Shown here: piece after piece, positions 25,485 to 32,786 of the stretch
Layout: each line of letters opens with the position of its first letter
Position numbering within the stretch: the stretch's first letter is position 1
NCBI GenBank assembly: GCA_012521815.1
Contig: JAAYLR010000134.1
Coordinates: 1-40,644 of the forward strand
DNA: 40,644 nt
Source: Acidobacteriota bacterium
GTDB lineage: Bacteria > Acidobacteriota > Thermoanaerobaculia > Multivoradales > JAGPDF01
Direction of reading: 5' to 3'
Translations under genes and position numbers: made by a program
The notes under the pieces: model-generated
Databases searched by the model: none
Told to the model about the DNA's origin: nothing
Seen by the model: the letters and a program-made list of their open reading frames with translations, nothing else

Positions 25485-25865
25485 GTGATCGTCAGAATCG
25501 GAGGTGAAGGAGGCAGCATCGCCCTGCTCGGCGTCCGCGACACGCAGGGCGGCTGGCACTACTGCCTCGGCCGCGACGAGCGCTCGCTCGCCGATTTCCT
25601 CCCGGACGATTTCGACCCCGCCCTGCTTCGCAGCCGCTCGGGCTGGGTCGCGAGCTGGGAGGAGGCGCTCGCGCGCCTCGACCGCTACCCCTGGTACCGC
25701 CTCTACCCGGTCGCGCTCCACGCGGAGTTCCGCGAACGGATCCTCGCCGCCGTCGCCGACTGTGCCGCGAAGGAAAGCCGCGAGCGCGCTGCCGACATCG
25801 CTGAGACTTGGGAGTGGGCCGACCGCGACACCCGCTGGGGTGGGAGCGATTCGGAACGGGAATGA
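25485..25865 (+). CDS. Conserved hypothetical protein (start uncertain)
   Basis: A 126-residue protein if it starts at GTG 25485. It begins with a short strand (VIVRIGGEGGSI) and has a WASWEEAL..LDRYPWYRLYPVALHAEFRERILAAV segment split across residues 50-85, which I recognise as a recurrent uncharacterised family. No function is assigned. The best ribosome-binding site (AAAGGAGG) lies further up, before GTG 25459, which reads only nine codons to a TGA overlapping GTG 25485. Adding one base to the run of six C at 25474-25479 would join the two frames into a longer N-terminus (MRRIRPPLEVIVRI), so either a coupled leader peptide or a sequencing/natural frameshift is present. A hairpin follows the stop. 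Confidence 0.7.
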   Translation: MIVRIGGEGGSIALLGVRDTQGGWHYCLGRDERSLADFLPDDFDPALLRSRSGWVASWEEALARLDRYPWYRLYPVALHAEFRERILAAVADCAAKESRERAADIAETWEWADRDTRWGGSDSERE

Positions 25866-25870
25866 GAAAG

Positions 25871-25891
25871 GGTCGGGGGACGCCCCCGACC
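25871..25891 (+). terminator. Perfect 9-bp hairpin after the hypothetical gene
   Basis: GGTCGGGGG (25871-25879) pairs with CCCCCGACC (25883-25891) around ACG, starting 5 bases after the stop codon. There is no T tract. Confidence 0.6.
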
Positions 25892-25899
25892 GCGCGCCC

Positions 25900-25988
25900 C
25901 GAGCCCCTGCCGCCGGCCGAGTTCCCCGGGCTCATTCGTTGCCTTCAGCGCCGGCCTCCACTGAGGGGCGGTGCGGATGGGGGTCTAG
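25900..25988 (+). pseudogene. Decayed duplicate of the fabH-like gene's 3' end
   Basis: About 90 bases resemble the last 100 bases of the fabH-like gene (about 25190-25291). They share CCCCGGGCTC, then GCCTTCA, then GCGCCGGCCTCCACTG, and end GGGTCTAG like the real stop. A 9-base deletion, a one-base insertion after CACTG, and several substitutions destroy the frame. The final TAG also overlaps the stop of the next minus-strand gene. This indicates an old partial duplication or recombination around the small hypothetical cassette between the two copies. Confidence 0.65.
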
Positions 25989-26782
25989 AGTCCCGCTCGC
26001 TCCCGAGTGCTCTCTCCGTCGCCAGGCCGCAGGACGACGGTGGCCGTGAGCTCCTGCTCTGCGGCCACGAGCGAAGACCAGGGCAGGAGCCCCCAGAGAT
26101 AGCAGGTGCGAGCCATGGCCGTGGGGCGGAAGCGGACGGTGACCGGGCGGGGAGCCTCCAGATTCCGGAAGAGGGCCTGCGGGAGCCGGAGGTGCAGCTC
26201 GTTGGCGCCGCGGGCGAGGAGAAGCGCGGGCTGCCACTCCACGCGGATCTCCGGCTCGGCGCCGAAAGCGAGATAGTTGCCGCGGATCCGGACTTCAGCC
26301 GGTTTCCCGTTCAGAGCGAGCTCCTCGGGCGTGACGTAGACCAGGCGCGGCCGCTGCGCGTGGCAGGGTAGCGCGTGGACGGCGTCGTAGGCGAGGATGT
26401 CGGCGTCGCCCACGAGCTGGCGCGCGTCGGCACCGGAGAGGGAGGCGAGGGAGGCGGTAGCGGCCTCGATCCGCTCCGCGAGCACCACGGCATCTGCCAC
26501 CAGCTGGCGTTCGGTGGCGTCGAGCCGGTCGGGTCGCCGCTCGAACTGGCCGGCGAGGCGGGTCTCGATCTCCGCGACGACCGCACCGGCGCTCACCTCC
26601 AGTCTCGCCACCGCGGTCCGGGTCGCCGGAGGGAGCCCTCCCGTGGCAGCCCGCAGTCGCGCGAGCGAGTCGAGGAGGTTCCCATGTACGGCGCCGATCG
26701 TGGGCGCATCGCCGGCGGCCGCCGCCCCGTTCGGGGAGACGAGGACGAAAAGCAGCAGGGAGAGGGAGAGCGGGCGGCGCAT
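25985..26782 (-). CDS. Exported hypothetical protein
   Basis: A 265-residue protein with a signal peptide (cleavage near residues 20-23, GAAAAGDAP). The first half is a long amphipathic helical region (about 30-120). The second half contains short beta-rich segments, including a VYVTPEELALNGKPAEVRI block that looks like an immunoglobulin-like or IPT-type strand pair, followed by two cysteines (C139 region HALPCHAQ and C225 region ARTCYLWG). I do not recognise the family. GCGGAGGACGCC provides a ribosome-binding site before the ATG. It is transcribed away from the sigma factor gene. Confidence 0.65.
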   Translation of the reverse strand: MRRPLSLSLLLFVLVSPNGAAAAGDAPTIGAVHGNLLDSLARLRAATGGLPPATRTAVARLEVSAGAVVAEIETRLAGQFERRPDRLDATERQLVADAVVLAERIEAATASLASLSGADARQLVGDADILAYDAVHALPCHAQRPRLVYVTPEELALNGKPAEVRIRGNYLAFGAEPEIRVEWQPALLLARGANELHLRLPQALFRNLEAPRPVTVRFRPTAMARTCYLWGLLPWSSLVAAEQELTATVVLRPGDGESTRERAGL

Positions 26783-26873
26783 GGCGTCCTCCGCGGTTCA
26801 CGCGGCCCGTTCGTTCGGGTTCGCATGGCTCTGCAGGGGAAACGCGCGCGGCCGGCGATTCGAACAGTCCGGT

Positions 26874-26902
26874 TTGACCGGACCGGCAGCCGTCGCTAGG
26901 AT
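26874..26902 (+). promoter_or_regulatory. Sigma-70 type promoter for the sigma factor-kinase operon
   Basis: TTGACC (26874-26879), a 17-bp spacer and TAGGAT (26897-26902). The leader would be about 37 nt, with GAGAGG before the ATG at 26947. Confidence 0.65.
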
Positions 26903-26946
26903 CCGCGCCAACAACTCAAGCTGGTCGCGGCTTCGCGAGAGGTGCC

Positions 26947-27588
26947 ATGGCTCCGGGTGACTTCGACGACGGTTCGAGGTGGATGGGCGAGCCGGAGAGG
27001 GTCGTTTCGACCGCCGGCGCGGCCGAACCGAGTGGTGCGAGCTCGCACGCGCTGCTCGTGCGGGCCCGTGCCGGGCATCCGGGCGCCGTCAGCCGCCTCT
27101 TCCGCCGGGCGCTCCCGCCGCTGCGGCGCTGGGCTCGCGGCCGGCTCCCGCGCTGGGCGCGGGGGCGGCTGGATACCGAGGATCTCGTCCAGGAGGCGGC
27201 GGTGAACACCCTGCGGCATCTTTCCGGGATCGAGCCCCGGCGCCGGCACGCCCTCCAGGCGTATCTTCAGGAGGCGATTCGTAACCGGATCCGCGACGAG
27301 GTGCGGCGGGCCGGACGGCTCGAGATCGCGACCGCGGAGGGAACCGAGGTCGTGGACTCCGGTCCCTCGCCCCACGCCCACGCCGTCGGGGCGGAGCGGC
27401 ACGCCCGGTACCGCGCGGCCCTGACCCGGTTGGGCAAGGAGGAGCAGGCGCTTCTCGTGGCCCGGCTGGAGCTCGGCTACTCCTACGAACAGGTGGCGCT
27501 CGCCACCGGCCGGCCGACGCCGGATGCGGCCCGCGTCGCGATCCGGCGCGCCATCCTGAAGCTCGCCGATGAGCTCGATCGCCAGTAG
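26947..27588 (+). CDS. ECF-like RNA polymerase sigma factor
   Basis: A 213-residue sigma-70-family regulator with region 2 (about residues 38-125; RGRLDTEDLVQEAAVNTLRHL is the -10 recognition helix area) and region 4 (about 150-210; LELGYSYEQVALATG with a helix-turn-helix). Regions 1 and 3 are absent, as in ECF sigma factors. An N-terminal tail of about 30 residues is not conserved. The downstream kinase gene overlaps its end by 20 bases. Sigma factors next to Ser/Thr kinases are a known theme in acidobacteria and planctomycetes, where kinase phosphorylation is thought to control the sigma factor; no anti-sigma gene is seen here. Confidence 0.88.
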   Translation: MAPGDFDDGSRWMGEPERVVSTAGAAEPSGASSHALLVRARAGHPGAVSRLFRRALPPLRRWARGRLPRWARGRLDTEDLVQEAAVNTLRHLSGIEPRRRHALQAYLQEAIRNRIRDEVRRAGRLEIATAEGTEVVDSGPSPHAHAVGAERHARYRAALTRLGKEEQALLVARLELGYSYEQVALATGRPTPDAARVAIRRAILKLADELDRQ

Positions 27589-30283
27589 AGAGCGGGCGCT
27601 CCTCGATCGGGTGGCCGGGGCGGTCGGAGACGGCCTGCCGGTCGACTGGGCGCAGGTCGAGCAGCGCCTCTCGCCGCGGAGCGCGAGCAGCACGGCGATC
27701 GGTCTCCGTTACCTGGCGGAGATCGCCCAGCGCCGCTCGCTCTCGGGAACGGAGGGCGAGCGGGCGGCGTTTGGCGGCTGGGCGGTGCGGGCGCTGCTCG
27801 CGCTCGCCGCGGTACAGGTACTCCTCGCCGTGGCCGGCTTCGCGCTCGGCTCCCGCGATCCGGAGGCGATCCCGCGCACCCTCGTCCTCGGAGCGATGCT
27901 GGTCTTCGCCGGCGCCGCCATCGTGCTCCTCGGTGCCGGGGCCCGCGACTCCCGTGCCTGGCCTCTCGCCGGAGTCATGCTGTGCACCGCGGCGGCGATG
28001 GCGCAGCCGCTGCTCGCCCGGCTCGACGCCTCGTTTCCGGGAGCGCCGCTCACCTGGGTCCGAGCGCTCCTGCCGGAGGCCTTCCTGCCGGCCTTCTGCT
28101 GGCGTTTTGCTCGCGACTTTCCGCGGCTCGCCCGCTTCGATCGCTGGTCACGGCGAATCGAGAGGATGGTCTGGTTCAGCCTCGCTGCCGGCGTGCTCTT
28201 CTTCGCGATCAACGCCTGGGCACGGCTCGGAGGCGTGACCCCGGCACCTCTGGAGCCGTGGCTGCGCCATCCCACCGGCTTCTACTGGGGTGCCCTCTCG
28301 ACGCTCACGCTGACCGCGATCCTCGTCCCCCTGCTGCGCCAGCGCCGGGCTCCGGTGGAGGAGCGGCAGCGCGTCAGGGTCTTCCTCGGCGGCCTCGCGC
28401 TCGGAATCGTGCCGATCTGCGTGCAGGTTCTCGCCGAGACGCTGCTGCCGGCCTACGACCGGCTGACCGATCATCCGCGCTGGTACGCCGTGAGCGGCAC
28501 GCTGCTCTACGCGCTCCTCCTCACGGTGCCGCTCTCGAGCAGCTACGCGGTGGCGGCACGGCGCGTGCTCGACCTCCGCTTCGCGGTGGGGCTGGCGGCC
28601 CGCTTCGCGCTGGCCCGGGCCTCGCTCGCCACGCTCGCGCTCACGCCGATCGTCGTTCTCGCCATGTCGGCGTACCGTCACCGGGCGCTCCCCCTCACCG
28701 TGGTCTTCTCGCGCACCGAATCGCGTGCCTGGTTCGCGGCCTCGATCTGCGGCCTCGTCCTGCTGTTGCTGCGCGGGCCGCTCCTGCGCGGCGTCGAGCA
28801 TCGCCTCCTGGGGCGAGCGGTGTCGCCGAGCGACGCCCTCGCCCGCTTCGCCCAGACCGCACGGCAGGCGGCCGACGCCGCACCGCTCCTGGCGGTCGCC
28901 CGCGCCGAAGCCGAGGCCCTGCTGCGCTGCGAGGGGGTCGCGGTGTTGCAACGCGAGGCTGGCAGCGGGCTGCTGCGAGACGGCGGCGGGCGGATCTCCT
29001 CCCTCGCCACGGAGAGTGCGCTGGTGCGCGTGGCGGCGGCCGCTCCGGGGGCGCTGGTGGTCGACCGCGAGTCGCGCGGCTCGCTCTACCGGTGGCTCCC
29101 CGAGGAGGAGCGGGCCTGGATCGATCACGCCGGCCTCTGCCTGATGACGCCGGTGGCGCTCGGCGAGGAGCCGGTCCACGCCCTGCTCGCGGCCGGTTCC
29201 GCGCGTTCGGGCGTTCCGTATTCGGCCGAGGAGATCCGGGCTTTCGAGGCGCTCGCCTCGTCGCTCTCGCTCGCTCTCGAGCGCCTCCCGGAGGAGGTGC
29301 GGGCGGCGGCCGAAGGTCCGGCAGCCGGGGATCTGCCCGCCGGCGAGTGCGCTCGCTGCGGTGCCGTGCGCGCATCGTGGGGTGGTGCCTGCGACTGCGG
29401 CGGTGGTCTCACGCCGGCCTCTCTGCCGCATCTCCTCGGCGGGAAGTTCCGCGTCGAGTGGCTCCTCGGGCGCGGTGGCATGGGGGTGGTCTACCGTGCC
29501 TCGGACCTCGCGCTCGGCCGTTCGGTCGCCCTGAAGACGCTGCCCCGGCTCGAGCTCGGGCCGCTGCGGCGGCTCGAGCAGGAGGCGCGGTCGATGGCGA
29601 GCCTCGCCCATCCGGGCCTCGCCACGATCTACGGGCTCGAGAGCTGGCGAGGCGTCCCCGTGCTGGTGGTGGAGCACCTCCCCGGCGGCACGCTCTCGCA
29701 ACGCCTCCACCCGCCCTGGACGCCTCGCGCGGTCGTCGAGCTCGGCATCGAGCTCGCCACCGCCCTCGAGGCGATGCACCGCCGGGGGCTGCTGCACCGC
29801 GACCTGAAGCCTTCGAACATCGGCTTCACCGCCGAGGGGCGGCCGAAGCTCCTCGACTTCGGCCTCGCGCGCCTCTTCGAAGAGGAGGCAGCGCGAAGTG
29901 GCGACGAACCGCTCCGCAGCCTCCTCGGAGACCGGGCCGGGCAGGGGCGCCTGACCCAGAGCCGGCAGCTGGCCGGTACCCCGCTCTACCTCTCACCCGA
30001 GGCGCTCCTCGGTGCTCCGGCCGCGCCGGCACAGGACCTCTGGGCCCTCTTCATCGTCCTCTGGGAGGCGCTCGCGGGGCAGCACCCGCTCGATCATCTC
30101 TCCTTTGCCGACAGCCTCCGTGCACTGGCGCGCGCCGAGGTGCCGCCGATCGACACCGTTCGCAGCGACGTACCCGAACCGCTCGCCAGGCTCCTCGCCG
30201 CGGCCCTGAGCCTCCGCCCCGACCGCCGCCCGGCGGACGCCGTGGCCGCCCGGAAGGCTCTCGAAGCGGCGCTGCCGGCGTAG
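27569..30283 (+). CDS. Membrane Ser/Thr protein kinase with GAF domain and zinc ribbon
   Basis: A 904-residue protein. Residues about 65-420 contain nine or ten hydrophobic segments. A GAF-like domain spans about 430-590. A zinc-ribbon-like stretch (CARCGAVRASWGGACDC) is near 594-612. A Hanks-type kinase domain covers 621 to the end, with the Gly-rich loop GRGGMGVVYRA near 633, the ATP-anchoring Lys in VALKTL near 655, the HRDLKPSN catalytic loop near 743, DFGLAR near 762 and GTPLYLSPEAL, so it should be active. Most bacterial kinases have the kinase N-terminal and the sensor C-terminal; here the order is reversed. The gene overlaps the sigma factor gene by 20 bases, and the sigma factor is the likely partner or target. 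Confidence 0.88.
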   Translation: MSSIASRERALLDRVAGAVGDGLPVDWAQVEQRLSPRSASSTAIGLRYLAEIAQRRSLSGTEGERAAFGGWAVRALLALAAVQVLLAVAGFALGSRDPEAIPRTLVLGAMLVFAGAAIVLLGAGARDSRAWPLAGVMLCTAAAMAQPLLARLDASFPGAPLTWVRALLPEAFLPAFCWRFARDFPRLARFDRWSRRIERMVWFSLAAGVLFFAINAWARLGGVTPAPLEPWLRHPTGFYWGALSTLTLTAILVPLLRQRRAPVEERQRVRVFLGGLALGIVPICVQVLAETLLPAYDRLTDHPRWYAVSGTLLYALLLTVPLSSSYAVAARRVLDLRFAVGLAARFALARASLATLALTPIVVLAMSAYRHRALPLTVVFSRTESRAWFAASICGLVLLLLRGPLLRGVEHRLLGRAVSPSDALARFAQTARQAADAAPLLAVARAEAEALLRCEGVAVLQREAGSGLLRDGGGRISSLATESALVRVAAAAPGALVVDRESRGSLYRWLPEEERAWIDHAGLCLMTPVALGEEPVHALLAAGSARSGVPYSAEEIRAFEALASSLSLALERLPEEVRAAAEGPAAGDLPAGECARCGAVRASWGGACDCGGGLTPASLPHLLGGKFRVEWLLGRGGMGVVYRASDLALGRSVALKTLPRLELGPLRRLEQEARSMASLAHPGLATIYGLESWRGVPVLVVEHLPGGTLSQRLHPPWTPRAVVELGIELATALEAMHRRGLLHRDLKPSNIGFTAEGRPKLLDFGLARLFEEEAARSGDEPLRSLLGDRAGQGRLTQSRQLAGTPLYLSPEALLGAPAAPAQDLWALFIVLWEALAGQHPLDHLSFADSLRALARAEVPPIDTVRSDVPEPLARLLAAALSLRPDRRPADAVAARKALEAALPA

Positions 30284-30294
30284 ACCCGCCGGAC

Positions 30295-30328
30295 ACGAAC
30301 GGCCGTTCGAAACCGCCAGGCCGTTCGT
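30295..30328 (+). terminator. 10-bp hairpin after the kinase gene
   Basis: ACGAACGGCC (30295-30304) pairs with GGCCGTTCGT (30319-30328) with a 14-nt loop, followed by TCTCGACTC. It begins 12 bases after the stop. Confidence 0.5.
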
Positions 30329-30423
30329 TCTCGACTCAGTAGCCATTGACGACATGGTGGCGGACGGGCCGAAACGGCTGGGTCGTACTGAGGCTTCACC
30401 TGGAGCCAGAAAGGAGGGGGAGG

Positions 30424-30894
30424 ATGAGTTGGAGCGTGGACGAGGCCCTGAAGGAGGTCGTGGCCGAGATCGTGAAGGGGGCAGGACCGCTCGCCGTCAG
30501 CAAGTCGATCCAGGCGGACCTGGCGGCGGGCTACCGGCCGGATTTCGAGCGTGAGTACGAAGCGGGTGCCGACTGGCGGGCCGACCGCCCGAAGATCCTG
30601 CCCCTCGCCTACCTGGTCGGCTCTTTAGCCGCCATGCTCACCGTCGCCGGCCACGCCCGGCGCGAGAGCAAGGTGCCGACCAGGGTCGATCGGCAGCAGG
30701 CCCTCGCCGCCGCCTACATCGTGAGCCGTGGTCCCTGTCCGACCTCCGAGATCGTCGTCCAGGGCAAATACTGCCGCGACTTCCCCTTCACCGGCGGACC
30801 CGTCCCCCTGACCCACGATCCAGGCCCTGTCGAGCGCTCCGCAAAGAGCCTCGCACTCGGCCTCGTCAAGTACCTCCGGGCGGAGCGGGAGTGA
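30424..30894 (+). CDS. Hypothetical protein
   Basis: A 156-residue protein with no signal peptide. It starts with a helical segment (VDEALKEVVAEIVKGAGPLAV); there is one moderately hydrophobic stretch (LAYLVGSLAAMLTVAGHA) and two cysteines near 115-125 (GPCPTSE and KYCRDF). I do not recognise the family. The start ATG is fixed by GAAAGGAGGGGGAGG directly upstream; the frame is open further back but reads into the intergenic hairpin area. It is likely a single-gene unit between the kinase terminator and the VapC remnant. Confidence 0.65.
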   Translation: MSWSVDEALKEVVAEIVKGAGPLAVSKSIQADLAAGYRPDFEREYEAGADWRADRPKILPLAYLVGSLAAMLTVAGHARRESKVPTRVDRQQALAAAYIVSRGPCPTSEIVVQGKYCRDFPFTGGPVPLTHDPGPVERSAKSLALGLVKYLRAERE

Positions 30895-30962
30895 GTCGAG
30901 GGGAGCGTGGTGATCCGAGGAGATGAACGACAGTTGAGAGGAATTCCATGTTCATCAGCAGT

Positions 30963-31098
30963 AAGGGCCTCGATCCGCCTCGACTTCCGCGGCGACCCCG
31001 CCGACGAGATCATCGCCGCCACCAGCCTCGTCCACGGCGTCCACCTCCTCACCCGCGACACCCGCATCCGCGCCTCGAAGATCGTGCCGCTGCCGTAG
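30963..31098 (+). pseudogene. VapC-type PIN toxin, C-terminal remnant
   Basis: About 40 codons match the last third of VapC toxins: DFRGDPADEIIAATSLVHG, then LLTRDTRI, then the end of the domain, in one frame to the TAG at 31098. The conserved DPAD and TRD elements (acidic metal-binding positions of the PIN domain) are there, but the N-terminal two thirds of the domain and any vapB antitoxin are missing. It is therefore a dead fragment of a toxin-antitoxin locus. Upstream bases 30895-30962 hold nothing recognisable. Confidence 0.65.
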
Positions 31099-31110
31099 CC
31101 GAGGAACAGA

Positions 31111-31127
31111 GAGTCACGTGACGACTC
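31111..31127. repeat. Short palindrome GAGTCACGTGACGACTC
   Basis: GTCACGTGAC (31113-31122) is a perfect 10-bp palindrome, and GAGTC/GACTC also pair across it. It lies between the VapC remnant and the small secreted peptide gene. The function is unknown; it may be an operator or chance. Confidence 0.25.
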
Positions 31128-31243
31128 ACGGCAGCTTCACAGGTCATCCTTTGGCGCCCTCTGGGTCGACTCGACCGCAGCTGCGAGACGTTCTAAAACC
31201 AAGTGGCAGGTGCCAGATCGGCGGAAGGAAAGGAGAAGCGATC

Positions 31244-31435
31244 ATGACTCGAGCGAAGCGAGTTTTCTTGTTGGCATGCCTGGTTGGTGCGTTTCTCGTG
31301 AGTGTCGCGATCGCCTCGGTGGAGTGTTTCGAGGAGGATTACGGTAACGGGTCGTGCGCGACCGTCTGTGTCTTCTACGACGACCAGACCGGGAATGTCA
31401 TCGGTTGGATGCGTGGTCCCTACCACCAGTGCTGA
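31244..31435 (+). CDS. Small secreted four-cysteine peptide
   Basis: A 63-residue precursor. It has a basic start (MTRAKR) and a hydrophobic core to about residue 24 (AIA, likely cleavage). The mature peptide of about 39 residues has exactly four cysteines (C28, C38, C42 and the C-terminal C63), enough for two disulfides. AAAGGAGAAG before the ATG fixes the start. The base composition is clearly less GC-rich than the neighbours (many T-rich codons in the signal peptide), which suggests transfer or relaxed selection. The next gene begins 13 bases after its stop, so they may be a pair. No family recognised; a secreted signal, toxin or structural peptide are all possible. Confidence 0.65.
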   Translation: MTRAKRVFLLACLVGAFLVSVAIASVECFEEDYGNGSCATVCVFYDDQTGNVIGWMRGPYHQC

Positions 31436-31448
31436 TCGGATCACGCGC

Positions 31449-32558
31449 ATGCCTTCGACTCGGCTGCTCCAGGTTTTCTTTCTCGTGCTCGCGTCTGGCG
31501 CGGCGTTGGCGCGTACTGCCGAAGGAGAGAAGGGCGCGCTGACGCCGATCCCATTCGGCTCGGAAGTCGAGGCCGCTGACGGGCCGCAGTTCGTGGCCGC
31601 GGATGCGAAGAACCGGCCCTATCTGTTCCTCGCGAGCCTTTCTCAGGTTTTCCCGGTTCTTGGGGACGGCTCCTTCGGCGAGCCGATCGCGCTCGCTGCG
31701 ATCCCGGAGCCGGATGCGGTCGTGCGCGCTGCAGCGATGGAGGGGGATGCCCGGATCTGGGTCCTGCTGGCGAGGGGGAGGCTCTGGCGGGCGACGGTAG
31801 ACGAGGTGAAACGGATGCCGGATCTCGCTTTCCGGCCCGACAGCCTCGCCGTCTCGGGTGCCGGGATCGCGGTGGGAGTGCTTCCCTTCGGTACCGGCAA
31901 GGGGGCGCTGGCGGCGCCGCCGCGCGCCGGCCGGAGCGCGCCGCTGCTGTTCGGGCTCTCGGGCGATCGCTGGGAGCCTCGGCTCTTCGGAGAGGCGGTT
32001 CCGGGGCGGGAGGAGGTCGAAGGTGTGAGCTACGTCGAGCTCAACCAGCGCAGCTCGCTCGAGCTCGCCGCCGGTGCAAAGGGCCGGACCTGGGTCGCGA
32101 ACCGCTACTTCTACCTCGCGCGCTCGGTCTCTCCTGCGGGCAAGGTGCTGGTGACCCTGCGCGGCGACGCGACGATCCGCCAGAAGGCTGACGACGAGAG
32201 CCTTGACGAGATTGCCGGGAGGATCGCCGGCGAGCGGGAAAGGGTCGGCCCGCGGATGGCGGCACTGGCGAACACGGGGGTGAACGCGATCCTCGGTCTC
32301 GCCGAGGCGCGCGATGGGCGGCTCTACCTAGTCGGGCAGGAACGCGGTGGCCGTTTCCTCGACCGTTTCGACCCGGTGCGCTTGCGGGTGGAGCGGGTGC
32401 CGCTCGCCCTCGAGTACGCCGGCCGGCTGACCATGGCGGCAGGGCCAGAGGGTCTCTACCTCGCCGGCTTCGGCGCCCAGTCTGGCCGTTGGTGGCTCCC
32501 CTGGGAGACCCTCGAAACTGCCGCCTGGAAGCCCGCCCCTTCGATCGCCATCGAGTAG
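31449..32558 (+). CDS. Exported hypothetical protein, beta-propeller-like
   Basis: A 369-residue protein with a signal peptide (residues 1-22, cleavage after ALA). It is followed by repeated strand blocks in which a residue pair reads like PYLFLAS, RIWVLLARG, GRTWVANRYFYLAR, GRLYLVGQERGG and EGLYLAGFG, spaced 40-60 residues apart as in NHL/WD-type propellers. I do not recognise a named family. ATG 31449 was chosen because it begins the signal peptide; there is no strong ribosome-binding site, so translation may be coupled to the small peptide gene 13 bases upstream. Confidence 0.6.
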   Translation: MPSTRLLQVFFLVLASGAALARTAEGEKGALTPIPFGSEVEAADGPQFVAADAKNRPYLFLASLSQVFPVLGDGSFGEPIALAAIPEPDAVVRAAAMEGDARIWVLLARGRLWRATVDEVKRMPDLAFRPDSLAVSGAGIAVGVLPFGTGKGALAAPPRAGRSAPLLFGLSGDRWEPRLFGEAVPGREEVEGVSYVELNQRSSLELAAGAKGRTWVANRYFYLARSVSPAGKVLVTLRGDATIRQKADDESLDEIAGRIAGERERVGPRMAALANTGVNAILGLAEARDGRLYLVGQERGGRFLDRFDPVRLRVERVPLALEYAGRLTMAAGPEGLYLAGFGAQSGRWWLPWETLETAAWKPAPSIAIE

Positions 32559-32786
32559 CCCCAGCTGGAATCTGCGCAAGTCGCCTGGCACCTCGGGGGA
32601 CGGCGCGGGGGGCGGGACCTCCCAGCGCAGGAGGCGCTCGCGGGCCTCGAACCAGGTGCGGGGGAAGTTGCTCTCCTCGCGGTAGCCGGTCATTGAACTG
32701 CTTTGCGAAGAGCGGCGCCTGGCGGATCCGACGCTGCTACCGGCATGTGGCTCGCCTAGCTGCGCCGAGCCCGGTTGCGGTCGTGC

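Noticed and set aside
30295-30330. tRNA-like GTTCGAAAC sequence
   Set aside because: No acceptor, D or anticodon stems can be drawn around it; it is the loop of a terminator-like hairpin.
32559-32786. Possible decayed gene between the propeller-like protein and the TPR gene (minus-strand frame starting MTGYREESNFPRTWFEARE near 32693)
   Set aside because: It shows about 35 protein-like codons and a faint resemblance to the start of REP-associated transposases, but too little to support a call.
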